NCBI GenBank assembly: GCA_934045075.1
Contig: OW203725.1
Coordinates: 19,737,497 to 19,801,496, forward strand
Direction: 5' to 3'
Length of the DNA: 64,000 bases
DNA from: Yponomeuta sedellus
Lineage: Eukaryota; Arthropoda; Insecta; Lepidoptera; Yponomeutidae
The translations under genes were made by a program, and so were the position numbers. How positions within the stretch are numbered: the stretch's first letter is position 1; every line of letters starts with the position of its first letter. Shown here one piece after another: positions 52,151 to 64,000 of the stretch. The notes beneath the pieces are model-generated. The model made no database searches, had not been told where the DNA came from, and worked only from the letters and a program-made list of their open reading frames with translations.

Positions 52151-55100
52151 TTTTGCTGTAACTAGTATCATATTTTCCTCAAGTATTTCCTTTTTTTGTA
52201 GATTTAATTGGCATTTTGTAGGTTCGTTGTAGTGTGTGTTACAGTGGTTTTGTTTCGAATGCTTGAGGTTGTTTTTTGCAAAGATATTGGATTAAGAGTC
52301 GTTTGTTTACTACACTTCGCCAATAATTTGCCATAATAGGTATTCTAAATTATTACTCGTCTTTGACTAACTGAAGTCGAATTTTATGCGAAAAAGTCTG
52401 ATTCGTCAAAATTCCTAACATAATTTATGTGCTTTGGTAAATAACTTACTGATGCTTTTAGTAAATAAATTATATAGAGAACGTTTTAGTGTCATTCCAG
52501 ACAAAAGACAATATTGTCGGCATTTATAGTTTATTTGATTATCTGAACGAAGCAACTTTGTGTATGAAAAAAATCTGCCCATATCTGTTTCCATTTTATC
52601 TCTATAATGTTCTAATAATTTTAGGTTTTGAAAGTTAGATTTAGTTGTGTTTTGATCAAAATTGATTCGGGTTATTGTATAGCTTTCCTAACTAATTAGT
52701 GTCAATCCTTTCTGTGTTGCGAAATTTGATTTTATTGTGGGTTTTATGGTGTAAAGAATAAGACGAAGGCGAGACTTAATCGTGAAAAAGTACTTGACAC
52801 CAATGACCATTCGGTGTCGATATAAAATAAAAAAAAATAAAAACATGCTTAATATGTGACAATATTTAACAATTGGAAATATAATAGAGTATATTGTGAA
52901 GACTACAAAACAATTATAATTGCTATGTAAAAAAACTATGTAAACCTAATATTAATTGTGTAAATTGTGTAGTATAATGAAAAAGCTATTTTATGAAGTG
53001 TTCTTATAAGCATACGGAGAGTAGATAATGTCTTTCCAATTACCCTTTTCTGGGCCGTCGGGAGCGGAGCCGGGGGTGGTCAGCACTTGGGGACTAAACG
53101 AGCAAGGTTTTACACAAATGTATTGCTTTTATTCAATAATGCTAGATGGTCGTATGTTACCAAAGTATGACTGCCACAATGCCTTATCTTTGGTGTTCAT
53201 GATTACTGAAAGCACAAAAACGAGACAGTTGATTGCCAGCAACAGTGGAGTGAGTGGTAAGAATTATGTTGCCGCAATATTGCCGCTGTCATGTCTTACA
53301 TTGCTGTCTCCGGTCTCGGACTCCTTAAGGCTGTGGTTACGTCCGATTTTCTCTCACATTCTATTTTTAATTACAGTAAAAAAATAGTATACTTTTGATT
53401 AATGTGGTCTGAGCTTTGCTACATGTTAGTATTCCAGGCAATTTAAATGTATTTTTATTTTTCTCATGTCTTTATGAAGAGCGGTTGCTTCCGAAATTAC
53501 TAATTTAGATTATATAGTTGTCTCAATCAAAAACTAAGTAAAGACCAACCAAAATATGCCTTAAATGTCGGTAATTCTATTATCTAGCAAAGCACACACA
53601 TATTTATCAATGCATTTTTTTACATCATTTACATGTTAGAATGTGCGATCGAGCCGGATGCTAGATGAAACAACAGCCTTAATGCAGTATGTTGGCACGA
53701 GCCCTCCGGCTTCCTTCACCGACCGCTGCGTGTTTTGCCTTGTATTTTTGTTTGCCATGTGAAACGTGCATGGGACATGTTAATTTCAATGATGGAAGAT
53801 CAAGAAAATAATATTTTTCCACTTTGATCGTATATTGTAAATGGAGCGTGTAGTGTTAGAGGTGGGCGATTAATTGTTGATTATTGGTTAAAATTAGATG
53901 TTTGTGGCATTCAATTGTAGAATTTGGAATGGGAGGCTGAGCTGTGCGCAGTGGATACACGCTGATATGCTGCCAACTTTGCAGCGGTTTGGTTACACTT
54001 AACAAGTGTTTTGACTCAAAGTAAAATGTAAATGAAAGCTAAAACATAATTTCCTTGTGTAATGAAGCCACAAAATGTTCACCGTGTATTCTTAGAAAGC
54101 TGTTTCAGTGACAGCGCGCCTCAGGCTTGCCTCCTCAGTGGGCTTAACGTGAGGCAGACGATACAATGACGTGCGGCGACCAATGGAGCAGTCTACTGAA
54201 CAGTTGTTCAATAGAGTATTTTTGACTATTTTATTGTCAACCAATCACATTCCATTTTCACCCGTGCAACTCGGTGATATGCTATCTCCTTCGCGCGAAG
54301 CACCTATTTGATTCGCACGGGTTTGTATGAGTTGATAATAGATAAAAATAGCAGTTATTGCCGTGTTAGTACCATCACTATTCCAGATTCTAGGCCCAGT
54401 ACATATTACTAACATCCATATTGAGCAATTATCGAGAAACGAAGCGATAGTTCTTGTCATGTCTTTTGGGAAATCGGATTTGATCTATTAACTCCACTGG
54501 TTTAAGTATCATCATTGTTACGTCTAACTCAATCAAAACAGACCCCTGTATCTACCGTAGGTTTTCGAGGGTAGTTTACTGGCCTGTTTACAGATCGTAT
54601 AAGGCGATACAGTAATTCATGGAAACGTCTCGGTAATCTACTATCGTAGACGAATCTTGCAAACTGTGGCCAGGTAACCGTCAGCTGCTAGAAGATGGCA
54701 ATCAGTTGTTGATGTTGCAAGAGGCGGTTTTATAGATTGTTCGCATGTAACGGTTCAGGATCGTGTCTTTGGTAAATGGGTATTTGTGATCATATTGCAT
54801 AGTTAATTAAAAATAAATCTATATTATTAACATTATTATCAAAGTCTGTAACGGAACCGGTAGTTTTCTGTATAGTTAAACGAACACAACTAATTGTAAA
54901 CACGTGGCACAAGTTCTCGTATGAAAACATTTTGTGGAAAGTGTTCTAGTTTCAGCGAAGTGTTTTCCTGCGACTTGCGACACGCTCTGAAGAGAAGAGG
55001 GAATGTCACCAAATAGGGTTATTCATGTTGCGCAGACAAATGTAGATTGAGACAAAATTTAAGAGTTGGACTGGACTTTACGACAAAGATTCTACGGATT

Positions 55101-55368
55101 CAGATTGCTTACAGGGATTTTGATAATGCCTTATAGTACAACGAGAAGTGCATGTACGCTTCCATTTCATTTTATTGCCACTTCAGGGCTTCGCGTAGAC
55201 ATTGTGTCACCTGGGGCACGTAATATCATCTCCCAGGCATGTATGAATCGAGAATCGAGGCTCAGATGACGCTCTAATAGAATGCTTCACCAACTTGCTA
55301 ATGAATGTAAAGTAAACCGACACCCTGCTTGTGTAACTCTTACGGTTATATATTCACGAGGTATCTAA
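52151..55368. other. AT-rich stretch, no firm gene
   Basis: The longest frame (53028-53387, 119 codons, 'MSFQLPFSGPSGAEPGVVST...') has no family motif I recognise. It could be chance, long 3' UTR, or an unrecognised small gene. The remainder shows nothing recognisable. Confidence 0.4.
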
Positions 55369-55529
55369 AGCCGCGTTTTCACGGTCTTAGTGGACTCGGA
55401 CCGAGTGCGCCAACTAATGCTTCTGATTGGCTATTTTGTTGTTGTCACGAAAAACCGTCCAATCAGAAGCATTAGTTTACTCGGATGGGGCACTCGGTCC
55501 GAGCGTATTAAGACCGTGAAAACCTAGCC
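55369..55529. mobile_element. MITE with ~60-bp terminal inverted repeats
   Basis: The left ('gttttcacggtcttagtgga', 'ggaccgagtgcgccaactaa') and right ('ttaagaccgtgaaaac') arms are reverse complements with a few mismatches over 60-65 bp. The only central spacer is about 30 bp. 'taa' on both sides (55366-55368, 55530-55532) would be a 3-bp target duplication, as in PIF/Harbinger MITEs. Confidence 0.85.
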
Positions 55530-58500
55530 TAAGTGTAGTAGGAGCCATTTACATTGGTCTGGCTGACAAAACTGCCAATGCGTAGGTAGGTTTCGACTCC
55601 CGTTCAAGTTGAAAAATTCCGCAAACGAGGAATGGGGCACGAGAACTCGATCAATGTAAATCGCCAAAATTAGTCCTCGTTTCGTTAAGCGATCAACCGA
55701 CCAATCGCGATGCTTCGTGGTCGAAAACTTTTGACAGTTGTAAGCTTATTACCAATTGTCGCTTATTAATACAAGGTTCAGTCTGACTTTGCGTGCTGAA
55801 TAACTTTTCTCACACACAGAAAAGCACTTAATAGTCGAGTGACTCACTGCTGAAAACTATGTTGGCTTTACCTGCGCATTATGTACTCCCAAACTGGTGC
55901 CGCTCCCTCTGTGGCTACTGTTTTAGCATACCGTTTTAGTTCCTGAAAGAAATGAATGCTGCAATGGGAACGCTGCACTCAGATTGTAGAAACAGACAAT
56001 CTAATCGACCAAGAGATCGAATTAAACTTGTATCTGTGGCTAATGTAACCTAACAGCCCATTTCTATATTACGTAGCCCCGCACTGTTAAGCGGTATTTC
56101 ACGTCCTCACGTAAAACAAAAAGGTATTGCTTATTCAGTGGTCACCCTGCAGTATCCTCTATTTGCAAATCGTGCTATATAGATTTCATATAATAGGTAG
56201 CAAAACTGCAGAACAGTTGAAATTAACTTGGAAAATTGTCTGGCCGTGAGCTTTAGCATTGATTGTAGATAGGGGCGCTGTAATATATAATAGAACAATA
56301 TTGTAACATCACCAGCCCTCCACTCAAGCACCAAGTAAGAACATTCGGCGCGTACCATTAGTGTGTAATGGTCAATTAATGTTACTGCGTCTGTCATTCT
56401 AACACTTATTAAATGTAGGAAACAAATTTGACTCTGAAATAAAAGAAGTTATTTAATTTTGGATGTCGTTGTTTTCTTCCCTTAGCCCTATCCTACCGTT
56501 TGTAACAGGTATCCATCGATACAAGATTCCCTAAGTATAGATCGCAAGCTTTAAATTACATCTAGGATACTCAAGGATTCTTTTGAGTAGGTATGCTAGG
56601 GGCTCTAGGGAATAATTTCTCCACTAACTGGTATTGTCGTTGAGTTGTCTGACATTCAGTCACGAGTCTCGTTACTGTTAAATAAGGTACCTACTCTATG
56701 GTTAGTAGTAATTTTTAGGACCGAGAACCTACTATATAGGACGGACTAGGACTAAATTGAATTTCTGTCTTGTATGGTCGTTTTGTCGTTAATGCTATCT
56801 AGTCCTGAATTTTGCCAAGGTACATGGTCAGAGAGTCTAAAAATTACTATTAACAATTTAACATGCTTTTTTGCAAAAACGATCTGGAAAAAAATTATAT
56901 GTTTTTTTTTTCATTGATACCGTCTGGCGCTAGTGTTACTGCATGGAGCCCCTTGATTTGACACACCAGCCTGAGCCTTCTCTGCTCAGAAAAATTATTG
57001 TTCTGAGCTTCCCTGTCGGAACATAAACAAATAAAAGAGAAGATAGGATGTTCTTACTTAAAAAATAATTAATACGTTACAATATATAACCTCCTCTTTT
57101 TTTGAAATTGGTTAAACACGTAATTAAAAACAAATTATAATGTAGGTAATAAAATCAAGTCAATTACATATTTTTATTCATTATAAAAACTATGTTTACA
57201 TTCTTAATGAACGTTAAAATTGTTAGTTTCACAATTAATAGATTATGTGGAGAAGAGCTAACAAAGAAACTGCACATTTATTCTTTGCAAAAAAAAATGT
57301 TACAAAAGGCGCATTTAGCAGTTAGGCGATCAAAAATAATTCTTCATATGAAATCACGGTATTTTTAATTTTTTATTCGTAATACCACTAAATCTAGTAA
57401 CCTACAGTGGGACGTATATACACAAACTTTATTGGTTAATTATTACCCAAATCAGACTCCCACGAAGCAGAATCAGGATTTTTCTTGTTGAGGTCTTTGA
57501 TGTTTATCTTTATTTTAAAGAGGTGTGTGGCACGATTCTCAAGTCGTTTCTCGGATTAATTGCACTGCAATTTGATATCGTACCTTAAGATCTAAAAATA
57601 GGGATTTGTAAATAAGAGCCCAGGGGATTTTCATGAGTTTTATTGACTAGCCTTACCTATAAAAATGGTACGAAAGAAATACAAAAGAATCTTACAAATG
57701 TACTTACGCTAAATTGTTTGCTTAGAAATACTTCTATGTGATGTCCAATGACGTTTCGTCGGTATTATTTATATCATCTATGTATACAGTCGTTTTACAA
57801 GTAACTATTTACATTAACAAAAACACTACCAATAGTATAACCTCCTTAGATCTGACTTCCAAAATTTAGAATACCCAATATAATAAAATATTTACGTAGA
57901 TACAGATTTGCGATCTAATCACCAATGGTCTGTACCTAATCTTCGCTTTCGCCTACCAACTTATAGGTACTGGGTATTCATGAAGTACAACGCTCAAAGT
58001 AAAAAAAATATATAATCTATAATTTCACTCTCGGAAGTCTCAGATCAAAACAGCAGTATTATATAAACTTAATAATCTAGGCAGTATAGATAGAAATAGG
58101 CAGTGCAGTACATACTTTCCTCATAGCCATTATCTACTTCGTTCAATTCGTGTACATCTACATCTTACTTATTCTTTTAGGAACATTTTTATGAACCGAT
58201 GAAAAATGATTAGCTACTTTACGTTACTATGACACGGGAAATTACAGTTTTACATCGGATCGATAAAAAAAAGACTGCCGGTACAGTGTACCTCATTGAG
58301 TACGAACCTCGTTTGTATGGAAATTGCCAGGAAGACTCTTACAACATGGGCACGGTTTTTTAATATTAACACTTTTCTGCATAGGTATTAAGGTACCTAT
58401 ATAATATAATTTAATATAATCACTTGCATGTATAATTTTATTCGGCATGCCCGTATTTTTACTTGCCTATACTCATGTAAGTAAAAGTACGTGTAAACGG

Positions 58501-61500
58501 AGTGGAATGATTGTCAAATTTATCTTTAATACCTACAGAGCAACCTCTGGAAGCACTTTAATAATATGAGAAGATTTTTAACTTTCAGAGCTAGAAGGTT
58601 TTCTCCATTTTTTTAATGAAATAAACAGTTTAAATTTAATTTTTTTAGTCATCAATCTATCAAACGTTGTCATTACGAAGCAGAAAAACAATTACACCCA
58701 AGTATAATTAGTTTTGCTTGGGCAGTTAGCTACATAATTTTTTGTGGAAAATTTTACAATAAATAGTTGTAACTAAGGTATTTCAGCAATTGCATATTTT
58801 TAACTGTTGTAGTTTGTACTCCATACAGGCTTTAAAATGTGTGATGCCCTGTCCTGCAGGTGCATACTTTTGGTACTTCACCAAAAAGACCCGAAATTAA
58901 ATCGTTTATCGATTTTATCTACTTAATTTTGATGTTGATGTTACACATCTTGGCTATCCTTGCCTTGTAATCAGCCACTAACTAGCGAAACACCATGGTT
59001 AAAACATCCATCCGCTTTTTTACCTATTGGAGGTTCACACAAAAGCTAAACAAACTGAACTCTAGGAGTCTGAGATAAAGAACGTTTTTGTTTTCACTTC
59101 GATTTAAGGTTGACTACCTTTCGCCTTGCTATAGGCATCACAGCGTTAGTACCTAGGTAGACTTAGTACTGAGCAAGTGGATACAGCGTCATTACACAAT
59201 ACACCGTTTAAAGCTGCTATTATGTGCTGTGAGATAAGAGCTGTGACCTCACTGACAGTAGGTACCTACATAGGTACTACGTAGTATTCAGATATAAATT
59301 GATTTCGCGAAGTTCTATTGAGATTATTTCTCCCCGTTCATGTCAAATAAGTCACTTATTTGAGCAGACTCCATTTTTCTTCCTATACATAGAAACACCA
59401 GCATACTCATTGCACGCTCGCTTGCTTTTGGAACTAATCCCCAGAAATACCTATGTGGTAACGTTCGCACGTAATTTGGATTTTCGTTCTAGCCAGGCAA
59501 GTAACTTAGTTTGGGTTACGAAAACCCGTTAGTCATGATGACGATACAGTTTAACCGCCAAGCTGAGTCGGTATACCCACGATGAAGTGTAACAGCGGCC
59601 CACTCATTCGCGTGAGTTGCCTCCATCCTACTTTCACGGACTTTCTCTGCTCAAAATCATAAATTAAAACAGTTGCGAATTGTTCCAAGATGCACGTGAA
59701 TCATAGGTCGCACACAAAGTCACAGCTTTCGGAAGCTTCCAATCATTAACATGTCGATTCTTAATCCAAACCTGATATATTCCCTTGTAAAGTACTTGGG
59801 GGAAAATAATTAAACCAAAGCTCATCTTCATCAACTCATAATTTGCATTAGGCAGGGTATTTAGAAATTTATTTCGGTCTAAAATTTCCAGTACTTAACC
59901 AATAAAACGTCAAATTTTCTATTCATCAAATACAGGGTGTTTCAGAAGGTCGGCGTAAAGACAGTGCCATTCTACTCATCCCAAAAAGTTTTACTGTGGG
60001 AAAAACTTTGGAACCGCGACAAAAATATCAACAGTTTCATAAATTTCGCTCGTACAGTATAAAATTTAATATTTCAGATAAGGAGCTTATTAAACCTCAA
60101 ACCCCGGTCAACATACAGTAAAGACAAATGTGATGCTGATGACACATTCCGTGGTTGAAGGATGATTATACGATTTATGAACAATACTTTGACTCCAAAC
60201 CACAGTGTCATTCGAATAGTAGAGGCCCTAAAAGCATTCGTCCAAATAAATAACTCCTTACCTTTAAAGAACATATTAAATGCATTGTTCATGATTATAA
60301 ATCGATCAAAATGGACATTTTCTTACAATAAAATCAACACTCCGTACAAGGAATCCAAACACAAGTACCTCTTAGATGAGTCACATCTCGCTACCGTACA
60401 TTACATCATTCATCTCACTTACTTAATAGGTAATCTTAATTATCACAGAAATATTTATATTACATTATACATACACATACATTGATAAGATTCAAATCTC
60501 GCTTTGTGACACACACTCACACGAACGGGCTTCGAAAGTTTTTCGTGGCCAATGTAGGTTTGACTCTACATATATTGTTGGCTCCTTAGATTTTGATTAA
60601 GCGGCTCTTGAGTTGGGGGCCTCCGGCATTCGCCCCAGGAAGCTGTGTCTCGATGATTCAGCACCAGGTAATACCTATCGAGAGAAAAAAATACATATTA
60701 TTCACACATGCGAGAAGACGCGTGCCTCTGACTCACCTAAGGCTTTTGTGACGCGCTAGTCGTGAGTCAACTTACGACCAGCAATGTCTATATATTCGAC
60801 TTCTGTTCCTAACGGGTTTTAACAGTATAGATAGATAGATATAGCGAAGACTTTATTGCACAACCAGAAAAATATTACAACCATGATTCTTAAATCTAAG
60901 TAATCTTATGAAATTGGCGGTCTTATCGCTAAGAGCGATCTCTTCCAGACAACCTTTGGATGGAGTGGATTGCATGAAGAATATAGTATATTATAGTGCC
61001 CTAGAATAAAATGGCTAAAATCTCCAATTGACCATAAAAGGGGATATTGGCCGGCGTCACGGCATTGATCATACACAGTCATTATGGATCGTTACGACTA
61101 TTATGACCGGAGCAATTTGACCATAGTCGCGAATAAACGGTGTATTATTTAATATAATATAACACCTTTCACAGGCTTTTATAACCTTGGCTTGTAGAAA
61201 TAGAGGCGAAACCACTCTAAGCCGGGTATTTCGATCCTGAACGCAATGCGGCCAGACGCGAGCACAAATATTCCCTTTATATTAGACATCCTGTCCATCA
61301 AGTGAGGTCCCGACCTCTTATCGGAACATGCGAACAAGTGGCCAGTGTCTGCTCCGAGAAACACTTAGTATTGCCTACAATCGAATTCTGGTATAAATTG
61401 ATACAGCTCACTTGTGTTAATAATTATTGATAACAATCAGGGTGTAAATAATAATAATCAAGTCCGTTTCAGTTTCCGTTTCTTCTTTTCCGTCAAAGGT

Positions 61501-62020
61501 TGTCTGGAAGAAATTACTTTTAGTAATAAGGCCGCCACTTGTACTGTACTGTTATTTTATAAGTCCCTTAGGTAATCCTTGGTGTACATGCAATAAAGAA
61601 TATTCAATCTATTTATCTATCCGTTTCGAATAAATATGTATGTATGTTCTACATGATAGCCTATACGATCCCTACCGAGGGTCTGTCTTTGTGATGAGAA
61701 TGCTCCAAAGTTCTACGGTTTCATGGTTTTTATACGCCGATTTCTTGAACGGCCGAAGGGTTGCAGCCTATATAACTTCGGGGACAGGCCTCATCTCAGA
61801 GAGAGTACATAAGGGTTTTGTGCCCACCGGGCATTGGGAATTTCAATCGCTAAGGTATGTGAACACCTCTGACACTCAGGTTTCCTCACAATATTCCAAG
61901 TTACATATTTTGTGAAGATGTAGTAGCAATACTACTCCTCAGGGGTATATTCTATACCCCGAAAAAATGGGTATTTTTTAGCTTGCACCTGCTGTAATAA
62001 AAATTATTAATAAATTATTA
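55530..62020. other. Long AT-rich intergenic stretch
   Basis: No supported gene, RNA gene or long repeat, apart from a family C fragment at about 61670-61930. 'tacagggtgtttcagaaggt' at 59936 looks like a DNA-transposon end, but the partner end was not found. Frames of up to 107 codons have no motif. Confidence 0.5.
61670..61930 (-). repeat. Diverged SINE family C copy, reverse
   Basis: 'gtgcccaccgggcattggga', 'cctctgacactcaggtttcc' and 'tcacaatattcc' follow the reverse order of the family. Confidence 0.55.
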
Positions 62021-62184
62021 TTTTAAAAACCTATTTAGAGGCTAAAAGTTCCACCCATGCCGGGATTCGAACCCGCGACCTCTGGCTATCCGTGCCAGCG
62101 CTCTATCCAACTGAGCTAATGGGCGACTCACCGGCATCAGTGAAATATCGAACCTCTTTACACTATTCTCTGTATTACGTACAG
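62021..62184 (-). repeat. SINE family A copy, reverse
   Basis: The complete tRNA-like segment (about 62052-62126) with intact stems and B-box 'gggattcgaacccgcg' (reverse). It ends at the internal A-run on the left and is truncated at 'attacgtacag' on the right. Confidence 0.9.
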
Positions 62185-62480
62185 TTATTAATTTAGCAAA
62201 TTGTTATTCTGCCGCACGCAGTATTCGCTTTTTGCGGAATAGGTAGTTCACACAGTGGTAGTTCATAATATGTGGTAGTACATAATGGCGGGCTAGATGT
62301 ACCTTTACCCATATTCATCTAGTCCACTGTGGTTCTTATCACGCACGTCTTATATACCAGTTTTAAAAACAAAGACGCTGTCGAGTCTTGCTTCATTTGG
62401 AATCGGATGCCCTAGTAGTGAGTAAAGTTAAACTATCTTTATAAATGGTTCTATCTATAGGAATGGTACTAAACGAGTGT
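62185..62480. other. Non-coding stretch
   Basis: Nothing recognised. Confidence 0.5.
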
Positions 62481-62775
62481 AGTTATTTATTAGGTTAAAC
62501 GTAATTTCCTGAATTCAACGTTTCAGCAACGTTGCAGTTTTTTACATGATACCCTGTATCGTGGGAACCAGAAACAACGACAACACAAACATGTGAACAT
62601 CCAAGACCTGGGCTTTTTTTTGTGCCCAGCTGGGATTCGAACCCGGGACCTCCTGCATGGTAGGCAGACGCGCTACCGCTACGCCGCAGAGGCCGTCGCC
62701 ACGAGTTGCCATGGCCACGGGTAAACTGAAGTGGCGAATAACCGCCATTGACCGCGACAATCGCGATTTGGCCCG
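62481..62775. mobile_element. MITE relative of 850-1073, split by a SINE
   Basis: Left part 62481-62540 ('attaggttaaacgtaatttc', 'caacgtttcagcaacgttgc'); right part after 62698 ('aaactgaagtggcgaata'). Both match the interior of 850-1073 in order. Confidence 0.6.
62541..62698 (-). repeat. SINE family D copy, reverse
   Basis: The reverse complement starts 'gcctctgcggcgtagcggta', has 'ggtcccgggttcgaatccca' and ends 'ggttcccacgatacaggg'-type sequence. Inserted in the MITE. Confidence 0.85.
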
Positions 62776-62811
62776 TTTAATGTATAAATGTGTATGAGCC
62801 TCTCCATTTAA

Positions 62812-62910
62812 GTAATGAGATGATGTGACGCGTCCAGTGGCATGTTCACTCACACTAGATGGGTGAAGGGACCACTCGGACGCTGCAGTGCCTGGAACGT
62901 TGTACGAGCA
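62812..62910 (-). repeat. SINE family B 3' fragment, reverse
   Basis: 'taatgagatgatgtgacgcg', 'gatgggtgaagggaccactc' and 'gctgcagtgcctggaacgtt'. Confidence 0.8.
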
Positions 62911-63577
62911 TCGCATTAAGAAACACAATCTATGTAAATAATTCGGTGTTTATTTGTCATCGTGACTCTAAATACCGGTTTCAAATATGCATACTGCACG
63001 GTTACGTAACGTTATACTAATTGGTCGAGTTTTAATTAAATGGATCTCGCGATAATACACCCACTTCATTCACTCTGAATTCCACAAGATCTTTGACTCT
63101 ACATCAGGTAAACGGCCTCTTGTACCGTTCCGGGTATATTTACGTTGATATGCTGCATTTTTGCAAACCACCTTCTTGGAATGGAGTCTGACCTCAATGA
63201 CAAGTGAGAGAATTGGCAAATCAGTCGGTAATTGGTTATTCATACAGGAACAGCAGATGCGTAGGTATCTCTATAACAAGCCTTTACATCACCTTTAGTC
63301 ACTGCCAAACGGGAGCAATTAGTCAATAGACAAATGTATGAATTAATATCAAATGCTTCTTTGTAGGTGACTAAGGAAGCTGTTTTCTGGTTCGTTTTCC
63401 TATTAGCACGATGCTTCTGGACTTTCCTCAAGAGAAAGAAGTTTCTGAGACAATTTTTTTTTCCGGTTAACCCAATGAATCACAACGTTCCGACTAAGAC
63501 ATAACAGAATTAAAATTACAGAAAAATCTTTACTTAGTGGCAAGCGTACTTCGTGTAATAAAACAGCTGTACGTAGA
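62911..63577. other. Non-coding stretch
   Basis: Nothing recognised. Confidence 0.5.
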
Positions 63578-63955
63578 GATGTTTTCCTTAGCCGTTAGTG
63601 TTGTGTATTGCTACTACAAATTCACAGATGCACGTATCTTTGAAAATTATCAAAGTCATAGGTACATCCCCTCAGTGGGAATCGAATCTAGATCTCTCGC
63701 TTCCGAGTCCGTTATTCTTCCCACTTGGCTGCCACTGCTGGAAAACATCGTATCGTAAGGAACCTCGCGGTGTTGTCGGCCCCGCACGTACTGTCTCATC
63801 TTTACTGTGGGCTAGGCCGACTACAAGGTTCCATCAACAACAAAAAAAAACCAGGCATTGCAGTGTCCGAGGGGTACTATACAGATAGGTGAAGGGATCA
63901 CTCGGACGCCGCAGTACCTGGGACATTGTTTTAAGGTGGCTTGCCTAGCACCCAT
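63578..63955 (+). repeat. Rearranged SINE family B copy (inverted head, sense body, inverted tail)
   Basis: 63578-63738 is the reversed tRNA-like head and neighbour, starting 'gttttccttagccgttagtg'. 63739-63870 continues in sense from 'ggaaaacatcgtatcgtaag'. 63875-63955 is again reversed ('ggtgaagggatcactcggac'). The head/body junction sits at the shared ggaaaac block. Confidence 0.75.
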
Positions 63956-64000
63956 TACGTAGATGAAAATGAAAACTTTCAACTTGAAGAATTTAATGAA

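Noticed and set aside
2387..62184. Candidate functional tRNA genes at the many 'tagctcagttgg...ggttcgaatcc' sites
   Set aside because: They are dispersed copies of SINE families with shared flanking bodies, target duplications and decayed arms; the anticodon loops lack the conserved U33 in family A.

Overview
This is animal nuclear DNA, almost certainly from a moth or butterfly (Lepidoptera). It is AT-rich, genes are broken into exons by GT-AG introns of 0.4 to 6 kb, and most of the rest is transposon debris of lepidopteran type: tRNA-derived SINEs carrying the 'aacatcgtgaggaaacc' core, RTE and Jockey/CR1-group LINEs, Helitron-like elements ending CTAG|T, and 3' tails of the 'cagcagtgggac' kind. 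No rRNA gene, CRISPR array, operon or bacterial gene is visible.

Only one cellular gene is supported. It is the 3' part of a germinal-centre kinase III (orthologue of Drosophila GckIII and vertebrate MST3/STK24, STK25, MST4/STK26), on the + strand from 28466 to about 50948. Nine exons (28466-28682, 33162-33454, 39149-39294, 39737-39882, 42941-43068, 45124-45285, 45783-45881, 48022-48132, 49698-49774/49778), plus a probable tenth at 50933, join in frame to about 460 residues. They run from the kinase hinge through HRD, DFG, activation loop and C-lobe, a proline-rich and charged linker, and the C-terminal helical region that in this family binds CCM3/PDCD10 in STRIPAK. The first ~90-110 residues (ATP-binding N-lobe) were not found, so those exons lie in or beyond the first 28 kb.

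Layout: 1-7262 holds a MITE, a decayed + strand LINE (2442-4489) capped by a tRNA-like SINE, a GGAT/GGAC microsatellite and an interspersed repeat. 7263-12900 is a nearly complete but broken minus-strand LINE with both ORFs, interrupted at 10106-10942 by a DNA transposon with terminal inverted repeats. 12900-28465 is non-coding with scattered SINEs, two Helitron-like elements and a 53-bp minisatellite. 28466-50948 is the kinase gene; its introns are full of SINEs, RTE fragments, partial copies of its own exons, tandem copies of a splice-acceptor-like unit and long perfect palindromes. From 50949 onward lies probable 3' UTR, then AT-rich intergenic DNA with a MITE and a few SINEs.

The most unusual signals are: (i) a retroposed family with a 74-nt tRNA-like cloverleaf and target-site duplications, in which at least four copies carry a 5' inversion starting at the same internal A-run, as recurrent twin priming would produce; (ii) local duplicates of kinase exons 2 and 4 in the introns just downstream of those exons; (iii) 49-bp and 21-bp palindromes beside exon 4; (iv) a run of five decoy 3' splice sites before exon 8; (v) two possible C-termini for the kinase.
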